The notes beneath the pieces are model-generated. The model was not told the origin of the DNA, did no database searches, and saw only the letters and a list, made by a program, of their open reading frames with translations. This document shows positions 8,182 to 16,368 of a stretch of 64,000 bases of DNA, in pieces. Position numbers and translations under genes: made by a program. The DNA is from Chelatococcus sambhunathii (GTDB lineage: Bacteria; Pseudomonadota; Alphaproteobacteria; Rhizobiales; Beijerinckiaceae), in contig NZ_LIOL01000001.1 of assembly GCF_001418005.1 (NCBI RefSeq), positions 124,001-188,000 of the forward strand. Reading direction: 5' to 3'. Each line of letters opens with the position of its first letter. The first letter of the stretch is position 1.

Positions 8182-9219
8182 TCAGGCGGCCAGCGGCACG
8201 CCGCCCGCCGAGGCGTTCGCCTGCACGATGTTGTCGAAGAACTGGCCCGCGCTCGCCCGCCAGCTGTAGGTGAGCGCCAGATCGCGGCAGAGGCTGCGGT
8301 CGATGTCGAGCGCCGCGAGCGCTGCGGTGCGCAGGTCCATGTCGAGGACCCCGCAGCCGGTGCCCCCCACCACGTCGAGCGGGCCGGTGACGGGGAAAGC
8401 GGCGACAGGCAACCCGCTGGCCAGTGCCTCCAGCAGCACGATGCCGAACGTGTCGGTCAGGCTCGGGAAGACGAAGACGTCGCTCGCGGCATAGACCTCC
8501 GCCAGCGTCTCACCCGTCAGCGTGCCGAAGAAGCGCGCCTGCGGGAAGCTCTGTTGCAGGCGGGCGCGCGCCGGCCCGTCGCCCACCACCACCTTCGTGC
8601 CCGGCAGGTCGAGCTTGAGGAAGGCCTCTAGGTTCTTTTCCACTGCGACGCGGCCGACATAGAGGAAGACCGGCGCTGGCACGCCGAGCGCGCCACGTGC
8701 ATCCGCCCTGGGGCGAAACAGGTCGGCGTCGACGCCGCGCGACCAGCGCATGATATTGGCGAAGCCGCGCGCGCCGAGCTCCCGCGCCAGCGTCGGCGTG
8801 CTCACCATGACGCCCGCGCCGGCGTTGTGGAAGCGTCGCAGGGCGGCGTAGCCCCAGCGCTCGGGCACCGGCAGGCGCGCCGACAGATATTCCGGAAAAC
8901 GTGTGTGATAGCTTGTCGTGAAGCCACGGCCCTCGGCGAGGCACACGCGCCGCATGGCGAGCCCGATCGGCCCCTCCGTCGCGATATGGACGAAATCCGG
9001 CTTCAGTTCGGCGAGCATGCGACGCATCCGGCGGGTGCCGGCGAGTGCCAGTCGGATTTCGCCGTAGGACGGCAGGGGCACGGTCCTGAAGGCGTCGGGC
9101 GTGACGAAATGCACGTCCGCGCCGAGCGAACAGGCATGGGCCGCCACGTTCTCCAGCGAGCGCACCACGCCGTTGACCTGCGGACGCCAGGCGTCGCTGG
9201 CGATGACGACGCGCATCAT
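8182..9219 (-). CDS. Glycosyltransferase family 4 (GDP-mannose-dependent alpha-mannosyltransferase-like)
   Basis: A 345-residue GT-B fold enzyme. The N-terminus MMRVVIASDAWRPQVNGVVRS is the acceptor-domain start typical of the MgtA/PimB/SqdX-like group. Further motifs: TTSYHTRFPEYLS around residue 105, the donor-domain opening FLYVGRVAVEKN, and the donor-binding PSLTDTFGIVLLEALASGLP with the EX7E-type glutamates. The long open frame to 9897 is an artefact of running through the neighbouring gene. Its start overlaps the stop of the LpxH-like phosphatase gene by 4 bases (ATGA-type overlap), so the two are translationally coupled, which suggests joint action on an envelope glycolipid. Confidence 0.85.
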   Translation of the reverse strand: MMRVVIASDAWRPQVNGVVRSLENVAAHACSLGADVHFVTPDAFRTVPLPSYGEIRLALAGTRRMRRMLAELKPDFVHIATEGPIGLAMRRVCLAEGRGFTTSYHTRFPEYLSARLPVPERWGYAALRRFHNAGAGVMVSTPTLARELGARGFANIMRWSRGVDADLFRPRADARGALGVPAPVFLYVGRVAVEKNLEAFLKLDLPGTKVVVGDGPARARLQQSFPQARFFGTLTGETLAEVYAASDVFVFPSLTDTFGIVLLEALASGLPVAAFPVTGPLDVVGGTGCGVLDMDLRTAALAALDIDRSLCRDLALTYSWRASAGQFFDNIVQANASAGGVPLAA

Positions 9220-10049
9220 GCCGCCACCCTGGCCGCCTTCGCGGCGCGTGGGGGCTGGTCGGCAACCGGTTCGCCCGCCATGGCAGCGCGCTGCGGCATG
9301 CGTCCGGCCCAGTTGAGGATCTCGAGGCTCCCGTCGTAATGCTCGACAAGCGCGGTGCAGGATTCCACCCAGTCTCCGGTATTGATGTAGCTCACGCCGA
9401 AATCCTCGTGCATCGCGGCATGGTGGATGTGACCGCAGATGACGCCGTCCACCTCGTACCGCCGCGCTTCCGAGGCGAGCAGTTCCTCGAAGCGGCCGAT
9501 GTAGTTCACGGCATTCTTGACCCTGAGCTTGGCCCAGGCAGACAAGGACCAATAGGTCAGACCGAGCCGCCGCCTGACGACGTTGAGATAGGTATTGATC
9601 GTCAGCGCCGCGCCGTAGGCCCAGTCCCCAAGAAGCGCGAGCCACTTGGCGTGGCGCACCACAAGGTCGAAGTGATCGCCGTGGATGACGAGATAGCGCT
9701 TGCCGTCCGCCGTCTCGTGGATGGCGTGTTCGACGATGTCGATGCCACCGAAATTGCTGCCCACATAGTCGCGCAGGAACTCGTCGTGGTTGCCGGGCAC
9801 ATAGATGAGGCGCGCCCCCTTGCGCACCTTGCGCAGCAGCTTCTGCACCACGTCGTTGTGGGCCTGCGGCCAGTACCAGCCCGACTTCAGCCGCCAACCG
9901 TCGATGATGTCGCCGACGAGGAAGACCGTGTCGGCATCATAGTGGCGCAGGAAGTCGATCAGCAGCTCCGCCTGGCACCCCTTGGTGCCGAGGTGGACGT
10001 CCGAGATGAACAAGGTCCGGACGCGGACAGCGTCGCTTTCTTGGGACAC
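9216..10049 (-). CDS. UDP-2,3-diacylglucosamine diphosphatase-like metallophosphatase
   Basis: A 277-residue calcineurin-like phosphoesterase of the LpxH-like family. Metal-binding motifs are ISDVHLG (Asp17, His19), GDIIDGW, GNHDEF, IHGDHFD and CGHIHHA. LpxH cleaves UDP-2,3-diacylglucosamine to lipid X, but many alphaproteobacteria use LpxI for this step and carry long LpxH2-like paralogues such as this one, so the true substrate is uncertain. It is coupled by a 4-base overlap to the downstream GT4 glycosyltransferase gene; this pair points to synthesis of a glycolipid rather than to the core lipid A pathway. Confidence 0.85.
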   Translation of the reverse strand: MSQESDAVRVRTLFISDVHLGTKGCQAELLIDFLRHYDADTVFLVGDIIDGWRLKSGWYWPQAHNDVVQKLLRKVRKGARLIYVPGNHDEFLRDYVGSNFGGIDIVEHAIHETADGKRYLVIHGDHFDLVVRHAKWLALLGDWAYGAALTINTYLNVVRRRLGLTYWSLSAWAKLRVKNAVNYIGRFEELLASEARRYEVDGVICGHIHHAAMHEDFGVSYINTGDWVESCTALVEHYDGSLEILNWAGRMPQRAAMAGEPVADQPPRAAKAARVAA

Positions 10050-10223
10050 GGGGGCAGATCCGTCCGTCTGATCGCGTTGACCCTAAAGAGCCGATTCACA
10101 TCTCACTTTGATGACGTGCTCCGTTCCCGTGCCCCCGGCGCATGACAGGCTTGCCGCGGCGGGCCTTGGGCAAGCCGATGTTTCGTGGTTTGGTTACGCC
10201 TGTATCCAAGGCGGCAGAGTGTC

Positions 10224-11153
10224 GTGAACCCCCTCCTAGGCATTGGCCTTAAAGTCCTCTCGGCGCTTTCGTTCACCCTGATGTCAGCGGGCATCAAGCT
10301 CGTCAGTACGGCGTTTCCGACCGGGGAACTGGTCTTCTTCCGCTCCGCTTTCGCGCTGGTGCCGCTCCTCCTGTGGCTCGGCTGGCGCGGCGAGTTGATC
10401 GACGCGGTACGCACGAAGAACATCCTCGGCCACGCCCGCCGCGGCGTCATCGGCTCCACGGGCATGTTCTGCGGCTTCTTCGCCTTGTCGTTCCTGCCCC
10501 TGCCCGATGCCATCTCGATCGGCTACACGGCACCGCTGATCGTCGTCATCCTCGCGGCGCTCGTGCTGAAGGAAACAGTGCGGGTCTATCGCTGGACGGC
10601 GGTCGCCGTCGGCTTTGTCGGCGTGCTCATCATGCTCACGCCGCATTTCCAGTCGAGCGTGCTCGTCAACGGTTTTGGCGACGGCGCGGCCATCGGTGCC
10701 GTCTTCGCGCTGGTCGGGGCCTGCTGCGCCGCGGGCGCGACGGTGGAGGTGCGCCGGCTCATCAGCACAGAGAAGACCGGCGCGGTCGTCTTCTACTTCT
10801 CCATGCTGACGACGCTGCTAGGCCTGTCCACCATCGTGCTCGGCTGGAATGCGCCGACCTTCACAGAGTTCTCGATCCTCGTCGGCATCGGCATTCTCGG
10901 CGGCCTCGGGCAGATCCTGCTGACGCAGAGCTATCGCTATGCCGATGCCTCGCTGGTCGCGCCGTTCGAATACACCACCATGATCTGGGCCATCCTCATC
11001 GGCTGGTTCATCTTCGGCGAGCTGCCGGTGCCGGCTGTCATCATCGGCTCGTCCATCGTCATGGGCTCCGGCCTCTTCGTCATCTGGCGCGAGCATCGCC
11101 TCGGCCTCGAGCGCCGCCGCGCCAACGCCGCCGCCCCGCCGCGCGCCACCTGA
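10224..11153 (+). CDS. DMT/EamA family transporter
   Basis: A 309-residue inner-membrane protein with ten predicted helices arranged as two EamA repeats (about residues 4-137 and 150-285). Typical elements are FFRSAFALVPLL in the first half and APFEYTTMIWAILIGWFIFGELP in the second. EamA proteins export or import small metabolites such as amino acids or nucleotide derivatives; substrate unknown. I place the start at GTG 10224, which has AAGG about 12 bases upstream and puts the first helix at the N-terminus; a GTG at 10185 in the same frame is possible. The gene ends about 45 bases before the TPP riboswitch. Confidence 0.82.
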   Translation: MNPLLGIGLKVLSALSFTLMSAGIKLVSTAFPTGELVFFRSAFALVPLLLWLGWRGELIDAVRTKNILGHARRGVIGSTGMFCGFFALSFLPLPDAISIGYTAPLIVVILAALVLKETVRVYRWTAVAVGFVGVLIMLTPHFQSSVLVNGFGDGAAIGAVFALVGACCAAGATVEVRRLISTEKTGAVVFYFSMLTTLLGLSTIVLGWNAPTFTEFSILVGIGILGGLGQILLTQSYRYADASLVAPFEYTTMIWAILIGWFIFGELPVPAVIIGSSIVMGSGLFVIWREHRLGLERRRANAAAPPRAT

Positions 11154-11197
11154 GCCGCGCTTGCATTGCACGGCGAGCCGCCTTAAAGCCACACTGA

Positions 11198-11290
11198 TCT
11201 CCTTGGGGTGCCCATAAGGCCGGGCTGAGAGGCGCAATGCGTCAACCCACCGAACCTGAACCGGGTCGTGCCGGCGGAGGAATGCGAGAT
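11198..11290 (+). promoter_or_regulatory. TPP riboswitch (THI element)
   Basis: The conserved core is present in order: the GGGGTGC stretch at about 11204-11210, CTGAGA at 11225-11230, the ACC...GAACCTGAACCGGGT block at 11245-11265, and GTGCCGGCGGAGG closing the helix at about 11268-11280; CTCC at 11198 can pair with GGAG to form P1. It lies 41 bases before the thiM start. A perfect palindrome CCGCCCGGGCGG (11307-11318) just before the thiM ribosome site GGACAGG suggests control at translation initiation, since no T-run terminator is visible. Confidence 0.93.
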
Positions 11291-11330
11291 GCGAAACGAC
11301 GGGCCCCCGCCCGGGCGGACGGACAGGACC

Positions 11331-12101
11331 ATGCGATCCGGCGATTTCTCCGCCCACGTCGCCCACGAGATCCTCGTGCGGCTGCGCGAGCGGCAGCCCC
11401 GCGTCCATGCCATCACCAATGCGGTGGCGAAGAACTTCACCGCCAACATGCTGCTCGCGGCCGGTGCCGTGCCGTCCATGACCATCGTCGCCGACGAGGT
11501 CGCCGACTTCACGCGCCGCGCCGATGCGCTGCTCGTCAACCTTGGCACGCTCGACACGGAGCGCCGCGCCGCCATCCCGCTCGCCATCGCGGCGGCCGAG
11601 GACGCGGCCCTGCCCTGGCTGCTCGACCCGGTGTTCGTCGACGCCTCGCCCCGCCGCCTCGCCATCGCCCAGCAGCTTCTCGCCCGCAAGCCGAAGGTGC
11701 TGCGCGCGAACGCCGCCGAGTTCGAGGCCCTGGCGCGCCGGCCCGCGGACCGCAAGGGCGCCATCGACCTTGCCCGCGAGCGCGGCTGCATCGTCGCCCT
11801 GACCGGGCCGACGGACATCGTGACCGACGGGCGGCACTCGATCTTCATCGCCAACGGCCACCGGCTGATGGCCCGGGTCACGGCCATGGGCTGCGCGGCC
11901 ACCGCTGTGGTCGCCGCCTGCCTCGCCGTGAGCGACGACGCGCTTCTCGCCACGGCCTCCGGGCTTGCCATCATGGGCATCGCCGCCGAGGTCGCTGGCG
12001 AGAAGGCCGGCGGGCCCGGCACCTTTCCGCCCCTGCTGCTCGATGCGCTCGACGCGCTGGACGACGCGGCCATCGCCGCCCGGCTGAGGTGCGAGCAATG
12101 A
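11331..12101 (+). CDS. thiM: Hydroxyethylthiazole kinase
   Basis: A 256-residue ribokinase-fold enzyme that phosphorylates 4-methyl-5-(2-hydroxyethyl)thiazole in thiamine salvage. The N-terminus matches ThiM (VHAITNAVAKNFTANMLLAAGAVPSM), and the anion-hole/catalytic region reads AMGCAATAVVAACLA, equivalent to the G(T/C)GC motif of E. coli ThiM. I chose ATG 11331 because GGACAGG is 5 bases upstream and the family starts shortly before this block; ATG 11289 lies within the riboswitch end. First gene of the riboswitch-controlled operon; it overlaps thiE by 4 bases. Confidence 0.93.
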   Translation: MRSGDFSAHVAHEILVRLRERQPRVHAITNAVAKNFTANMLLAAGAVPSMTIVADEVADFTRRADALLVNLGTLDTERRAAIPLAIAAAEDAALPWLLDPVFVDASPRRLAIAQQLLARKPKVLRANAAEFEALARRPADRKGAIDLARERGCIVALTGPTDIVTDGRHSIFIANGHRLMARVTAMGCAATAVVAACLAVSDDALLATASGLAIMGIAAEVAGEKAGGPGTFPPLLLDALDALDDAAIAARLRCEQ

Positions 12102-12772
12102 AGGTCGACCTCAGGCTCTATGCCATCCTCGATCCGGAGCGCACGCGCGGCCGGAACCTGGCCGACCTCGCCCGTGCGGCGGCCACAGGCGGCGCTACCC
12201 TCGTCCAGTACCGCGATAAGCACGCCGGCACGCGCGACCTCGTCGCCCGCGCCCGCGCCATCAAGGCGGCCCTCGCAGGCACCGGCGTGCCGCTGCTCGT
12301 CAACGACCGGGTCGACGTCGCGCTCGCTGCCGGTGCGGACGGCGTCCATGTCGGCCAGGACGACATGGACGCCGCCGATGCCCGCCGCCTGCTCGGTCCG
12401 CAGGCCATCATCGGCGTCACGCTGAAGACGCAGGCTCACCTCGGGGAGCTCGCCACCCTGCCGGTCGACTACGGCTGCATCGGCGGGGTCTTCGCCACCG
12501 GGAGCAAGGACAATCCCGATCCGCCGGTCGGCCTCGCCGGTCTCGCGCGACTCGTCGACAGCGCTCGCGGAACACGGCCCGGCCTGCCCGTCGGCGCGAT
12601 CGCCGGCATCGATGCGACCAACGCCTCCGCCGTCATCGGCGCCGGCGCCGACGGCATAGCCGTGATCTCTGCCCTCTTCATGAGAGAGGACGTGGAGGCG
12701 GCAGCACGCAAGCTGCGCGGCATCGTCGACGGGGCGCTTGCGGCTCGCGGCGCGACCGACGCCGGACGCTGA
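12098..12772 (+). CDS. thiE: Thiamine phosphate synthase
   Basis: A 224-residue TIM-barrel enzyme that joins HMP-pyrophosphate and thiazole phosphate. Motifs: LVQYRDKHAGTRDL near residue 35, LVNDRVDVALAAGADGVHVGQDDM near 68-90 binding pyrophosphate and Mg, and the ATGSKDN loop near 134. The gene begins at an ATGA overlap with thiM and ends 19 bases before thiD, so it is part of the same transcript. A longer open frame from 11237 is the thiM region read in another frame. Confidence 0.93.
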   Translation: MKVDLRLYAILDPERTRGRNLADLARAAATGGATLVQYRDKHAGTRDLVARARAIKAALAGTGVPLLVNDRVDVALAAGADGVHVGQDDMDAADARRLLGPQAIIGVTLKTQAHLGELATLPVDYGCIGGVFATGSKDNPDPPVGLAGLARLVDSARGTRPGLPVGAIAGIDATNASAVIGAGADGIAVISALFMREDVEAAARKLRGIVDGALAARGATDAGR

Positions 12773-12791
12773 GGGAAGGAAACACGGAACC

Positions 12792-13595
12792 ATGGCAGCG
12801 ATCGCTGTGACCATCGCCGGCTCCGATTCGAGCGGCGGCGCCGGCATTCAGGCCGATCTCAAGACCTTCTCGGCGCTCGGCGTCTATGGCGCCAGCGTGA
12901 TCACGGCGTTGACGGCGCAGAACACGCTCGGCGTGCAGGCGATCCACGACGTGCCCGCCGCCTTCGTGGCGCAGCAGATCGATTCGGTCTTCTCCGATCT
13001 TTTCGTGCGCGCGGTGAAGATCGGCATGCTTTCGCAGCCCGACGTCATTGCCGCCGTCGCCGAGGGGCTCGACCGCCACGGCGCGACGCGCATCGTCGTC
13101 GATCCCGTCATGGTGGCGACGAGCGGCGACAGACTGCTGGCGCCGGCCGCCGTCGACAACCTGCGCAGCCTGCTGCTGCCCCGTGCCCTCCTCGTCACGC
13201 CCAACCTGCCCGAGGCGGCCGCGCTCGTCGACATGCCGGTGCCGCACGACGAGGCGGCGATGCGGGCCGTGGGCGAGCGCATCCTGGCGCTCGGCCCGAA
13301 GGCCGTGCTGGTCAAGGGCGGCCACGGCTACGGCGCCGACAGCACCGACCTTCTCGTCACGCCCGATGGTGTGCACCGCTTCTCGGCACCGCGCGTGGCG
13401 ACCAAGAACACGCACGGCACCGGCTGCACCCTCTCCTCCGCCATCGCCGCCCAGCTCGCCCGTGGCGCGACGCTCGAAGAAGCGGTGGCCGGCGGCAAGG
13501 CCTATGTCAGCGCGGCCATCGCGGCGAGCGAGCGGCTTGCCATCGGCGCCGGCCACGGCCCCGTCCACCACTTCCACCAGTGGTGGGTAAACTGA
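12792..13595 (+). CDS. thiD: Bifunctional hydroxymethylpyrimidine kinase/phosphomethylpyrimidine kinase
   Basis: A 267-residue ribokinase-family protein of normal ThiD length. It begins IAVTIAGSDSSGGAGIQADLK, the HMP-binding N-terminal signature, and contains NTHGTGCTLSSAIAA with the catalytic GTGC anion hole near residue 214. It phosphorylates HMP twice to HMP-PP for ThiE. The ATG at 12792 is preceded by AAGGAAA; the open frame to 12738 overlaps the thiE end and is less likely. With thiM and thiE it forms a salvage-only set in this window: no thiC, thiG or thiS is present. Confidence 0.93.
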   Translation: MAAIAVTIAGSDSSGGAGIQADLKTFSALGVYGASVITALTAQNTLGVQAIHDVPAAFVAQQIDSVFSDLFVRAVKIGMLSQPDVIAAVAEGLDRHGATRIVVDPVMVATSGDRLLAPAAVDNLRSLLLPRALLVTPNLPEAAALVDMPVPHDEAAMRAVGERILALGPKAVLVKGGHGYGADSTDLLVTPDGVHRFSAPRVATKNTHGTGCTLSSAIAAQLARGATLEEAVAGGKAYVSAAIAASERLAIGAGHGPVHHFHQWWVN

Positions 13596-13596
13596 C

Positions 13597-14700
13597 ATGA
13601 GCAAGGCCAACAGCGACGCCATGCGGACCAACCGCCGCCGGTTCCTCGCCAGCAGCGGCCTTGCGGCCGCCGGCATCCTGTCGGTCCCGGCCGTCGTGCG
13701 GGCCGAGACACGCTGGCGCTGGCGTATGGCCACCTCCTGGCCGCGCAACCTGCCCGGCCCCGGTGTCTCGGCCCAGCGCCTCGCCGACCGCATCGGCGCC
13801 GCCAGCGGCGGACGCCTCGTGATTGACGTCTTCGCCGCCGGCGAGATCGTGCCCGCCTTCGAGGTCTTCGACGCCGTGGCGGGCGGCGTGGTGGAGATGG
13901 CCCATACCGCCGCCTTCTACTGGCAGGGCAAGATGCCGGCTGCCGTCTTCTTCACCAGCGTGCCCTTCGGTCTCGGGCCGATCGAGCATCTGGCCTGGAT
14001 CGAGATCGGCGGCGGTCAGGCGCTGTGGGACGAGCTCTATGCCCCATCCGGCGTGCGCGCGTTCCTCGCCGGCAACACCGGCCCCTCGATGGGCGGCTGG
14101 TTCCGCAGGGCGATCGGCAGCCCCGACGACCTCAACGGCCTGCGCATCCGCGTCCAGGGCCTCGGCGGCGAGGTCTTCCGCCGCCTCGGCGCGACGCCCG
14201 TGACGCTGCCGCCCGGCGAGATCGCGACCAGCCTGTCGACCGGGGCTATCGATGCGGTCGAGTTCCTCGCCCCGTCGAGCGACCTCGCGCTCGGGCTGCA
14301 CCGGGCCACGCAGCTCTATTACGCGCCGGGCTTCAACAAGCCGAACGGTGCCGGCGAGTGCCTCGTTTCGCTCAAGGCGTGGAACGACCTAACCGACGAT
14401 CTGCGCGCTATCGTCCGTGACGCCTGCCGCGCCGAACATGCCGAGGCCCTCGCCGACGCCGCGCGCCTCAATGGGGAGGCGCTCAAGGTGCTCGTCGAGC
14501 GGCACGGCGTGCGCACGCCGCTGTTCCCCAAGCCGGTGCTCGACGCGGCGCGCGAGGCGGCCGGCGACATCCTCGCCAACATCGCTGCGACGAGCCCGCT
14601 CGCCGGACGGATCGCCCGGAGCTACGCCGCCGCACAGGAAGGCGGTCGTGCCTGGGCCGGGCTTGCCGCCGGCATGGCAGCAGCACTCGCGACGCACTGA
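13597..14700 (+). CDS. TRAP transporter substrate-binding protein, TakP-like (Tat-exported)
   Basis: A 367-residue periplasmic binding protein. The N-terminus has a twin-arginine signal (NRRRFLASSGLAAAG, ending AVVRAE near residue 38). The mature protein opens WRWRMATSWPRN and has FAAGEIVPAFEVFDAV, MAHTAAFYWQGK, FTSVPFGLGP, GNTGPSMGGWFRR and the DctP Arg region LRIRVQGLGGEV; these closely follow TakP, the alpha-keto acid binding protein of a TRAP system. No DctQ or DctM membrane genes adjoin. It starts 1 base after thiD, with its ribosome site (GGTGGG) inside the thiD end, so it should be co-transcribed under the TPP riboswitch, which is unusual. Confidence 0.87.
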   Translation: MSKANSDAMRTNRRRFLASSGLAAAGILSVPAVVRAETRWRWRMATSWPRNLPGPGVSAQRLADRIGAASGGRLVIDVFAAGEIVPAFEVFDAVAGGVVEMAHTAAFYWQGKMPAAVFFTSVPFGLGPIEHLAWIEIGGGQALWDELYAPSGVRAFLAGNTGPSMGGWFRRAIGSPDDLNGLRIRVQGLGGEVFRRLGATPVTLPPGEIATSLSTGAIDAVEFLAPSSDLALGLHRATQLYYAPGFNKPNGAGECLVSLKAWNDLTDDLRAIVRDACRAEHAEALADAARLNGEALKVLVERHGVRTPLFPKPVLDAAREAAGDILANIAATSPLAGRIARSYAAAQEGGRAWAGLAAGMAAALATH

Positions 14701-14787
14701 TCGCCTACACATTGAAGGCCGGATGCAGTCGGCGCTTGATCCGCCGTCTCCGGTCGGCCACATTGCGTCCGACCTTTCAAACATCCG

Positions 14788-14801
14788 TCCGCTTTAGCGG
14801 A
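14788..14801. promoter_or_regulatory. Palindrome ahead of XRE-cupin gene, possible operator
   Basis: A perfect inverted repeat TCCGCT-TT-AGCGGA lies 17 bases before the ATG of the XRE-cupin regulator and just before its ribosome site. XRE regulators often bind such short dyads and repress themselves; binding here is inferred from position only. Confidence 0.4.
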
Positions 14802-14818
14802 ACGCAAGGACCTGTCGC

Positions 14819-15436
14819 ATGGCCGTCGAAGGCAAGGATCGCAGCAAGGCTCTGGAAGCTGGCGCCCAGATGCTCTCGGGCCAGCTCGGCAAGACGGTGC
14901 AGCGCCTGCGCAAGGCCTACAACCTTTCGCTGTCGGAGCTCGCCGAGCAGTCGGGCGTCGCCAAGTCGATCATCAGCCAGATCGAGCGCAACGAGACCAA
15001 CCCGACGCTCGCCACCATCTGGCGCCTCAGCCAGGCGCTCGATATCTCCATCGATCGCGTCCTGTCGAGCGCCGACGACGAGCCCTTCATCCAGAAATCC
15101 TCCCGCGCCGACACGCCCATCCTCGTCTCCGACGACGGCAAGATGCGGCTCGCCATCATCGGTTGGATCAAAACGGTGGAATGGCTGCAGTGGTACGACG
15201 TCCAGGCGGAGCCTGGCGCCGTTCTGGACTCGGACAGCCACCAGCGCGGCTCCGTCGAGTGCCTGTCCGTTCTCGAGGGGGAGTTTGAGGTCGAGGTTGG
15301 CGGCGTCGTGCAGCAGGCAAGGACCGGAGAGAGCCTGCGCTACCGCTGCGACCGGCCGCATACCGTGCGCTGCATCGGCAACGCCCCCGGCCGTGCGGTG
15401 ATGGTCTGTATCCTCAAGGCCGCAGTGATGGACTGA
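14819..15436 (+). CDS. XRE family transcriptional regulator with C-terminal cupin
   Basis: A 205-residue two-domain regulator. Residues about 22-78 form an HTH_3/XRE domain (VQRLRKAYNLSLSELAEQSG, then KSIISQIERNETNPTLATIW). Residues about 110-200 form a small cupin barrel (YDVQAEPGAVLDSDSH, then GEFEVEVGGVVQQARTGES). Members of this class sense small carboxylates, amino acids or polyamines and control nearby transport or catabolic genes. The upstream TRAP binding protein gene is a possible target. AAGGA lies 8 bases before the ATG. The last 23 bases overlap the convergent cytochrome c gene. Confidence 0.88.
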   Translation: MAVEGKDRSKALEAGAQMLSGQLGKTVQRLRKAYNLSLSELAEQSGVAKSIISQIERNETNPTLATIWRLSQALDISIDRVLSSADDEPFIQKSSRADTPILVSDDGKMRLAIIGWIKTVEWLQWYDVQAEPGAVLDSDSHQRGSVECLSVLEGEFEVEVGGVVQQARTGESLRYRCDRPHTVRCIGNAPGRAVMVCILKAAVMD

Positions 15437-16361
15437 GAGCGCCCGCCTGCTGCGTCGCCTTCGGCCGCGGCGGCAGCGACAGGAGATATTCCGCCATCGC
15501 CTCGCGGTCGGCCTGCGGCAGCTTGGCCGTGTTGCCGACAACCGGCGCCATGGTGGAGCCGACCGAATCGAACTCCGGCGTGAAGCCGCTCGTCAGGAGC
15601 TCGACCACCTCACTCTTAGACCAGCCGCCAATGCCGTCGGGCGACGGTGTGATATTGGGCGCGGACCCCTTGCCATCCGGCGACGGGCCGCCGGCGAAGC
15701 GCGCCTCTGCTATGATGCCGCCGAGGACATTGCGCGGGCTGTGGCACTCGGCGCAATGCCCAGGTCCCTCGACGAGATAGGCTCCACGGTTCCAGGCCGC
15801 GCTCTTCGAGGCGTCCGGCTGGAACGCCTCCCCGTCGAGGAAGGCGAGCTTCCACAGCCCGATGCCGCGGCGGATGTTGTAGGGGAAGGCAAGGTCGTGC
15901 GCCGGCGCCTCACCCTCCACGGGCGCCAGCGTGCGGATGAAGGCGAACATGTCGCGCAGGTCCGCGGCCGCCATGCGCTGATAGGAGGTGTAGGGGAAGG
16001 CCGGGTAATAGTGCTCGCCGTCGGGCGAGACACCCTGGCGCATGGCGCGGATGAAGTCCGCCTCGCTCCAGGCGCCGATACCGTCGCGCGGATGCGGCGA
16101 GATATTCGGCACATGGAAGGTGCCGAACGTCGTCTCGAGCGCATGGCCGCCGCCGAGGCGCAGCTTGTCGTCCTGCCCCGGCGTCGCATGGCAGGAGGTG
16201 CAGCCGCCGGCGTAGAACATAGCCTCGCCATTGGCGAGATCGGGCACTCCGCCGGGCGCCTCGTCGGCCCCGGAGGCGGTCAGCGCCGGGCTCGTCGCGA
16301 CCCAGAAGGCCCCGGCGCCGATGATCGCGAGCCCGACAACGGCCGAGAGCGCCCGCCGCAT
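15414..16361 (-). CDS. Diheme cytochrome c
   Basis: A 315-residue exported c-type cytochrome with one N-terminal hydrophobic helix (about residues 5-27) acting as signal or anchor and two heme-attachment sites: CTSCH near residue 55 and CAECH near residue 190, each starting its own cytochrome c domain, with distal Met candidates following. This two-domain type serves as electron acceptor subunit for periplasmic dehydrogenases (alcohol, aldehyde, molybdenum hydroxylases). It lies downstream of the cytochrome c' gene, 7 bases away, and on the same strand as the molybdenum hydroxylase subunit further upstream. Confidence 0.85.
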   Translation of the reverse strand: MRRALSAVVGLAIIGAGAFWVATSPALTASGADEAPGGVPDLANGEAMFYAGGCTSCHATPGQDDKLRLGGGHALETTFGTFHVPNISPHPRDGIGAWSEADFIRAMRQGVSPDGEHYYPAFPYTSYQRMAAADLRDMFAFIRTLAPVEGEAPAHDLAFPYNIRRGIGLWKLAFLDGEAFQPDASKSAAWNRGAYLVEGPGHCAECHSPRNVLGGIIAEARFAGGPSPDGKGSAPNITPSPDGIGGWSKSEVVELLTSGFTPEFDSVGSTMAPVVGNTAKLPQADREAMAEYLLSLPPRPKATQQAGALSPSLRP

Positions 16362-16368
16362 GCCAGCC

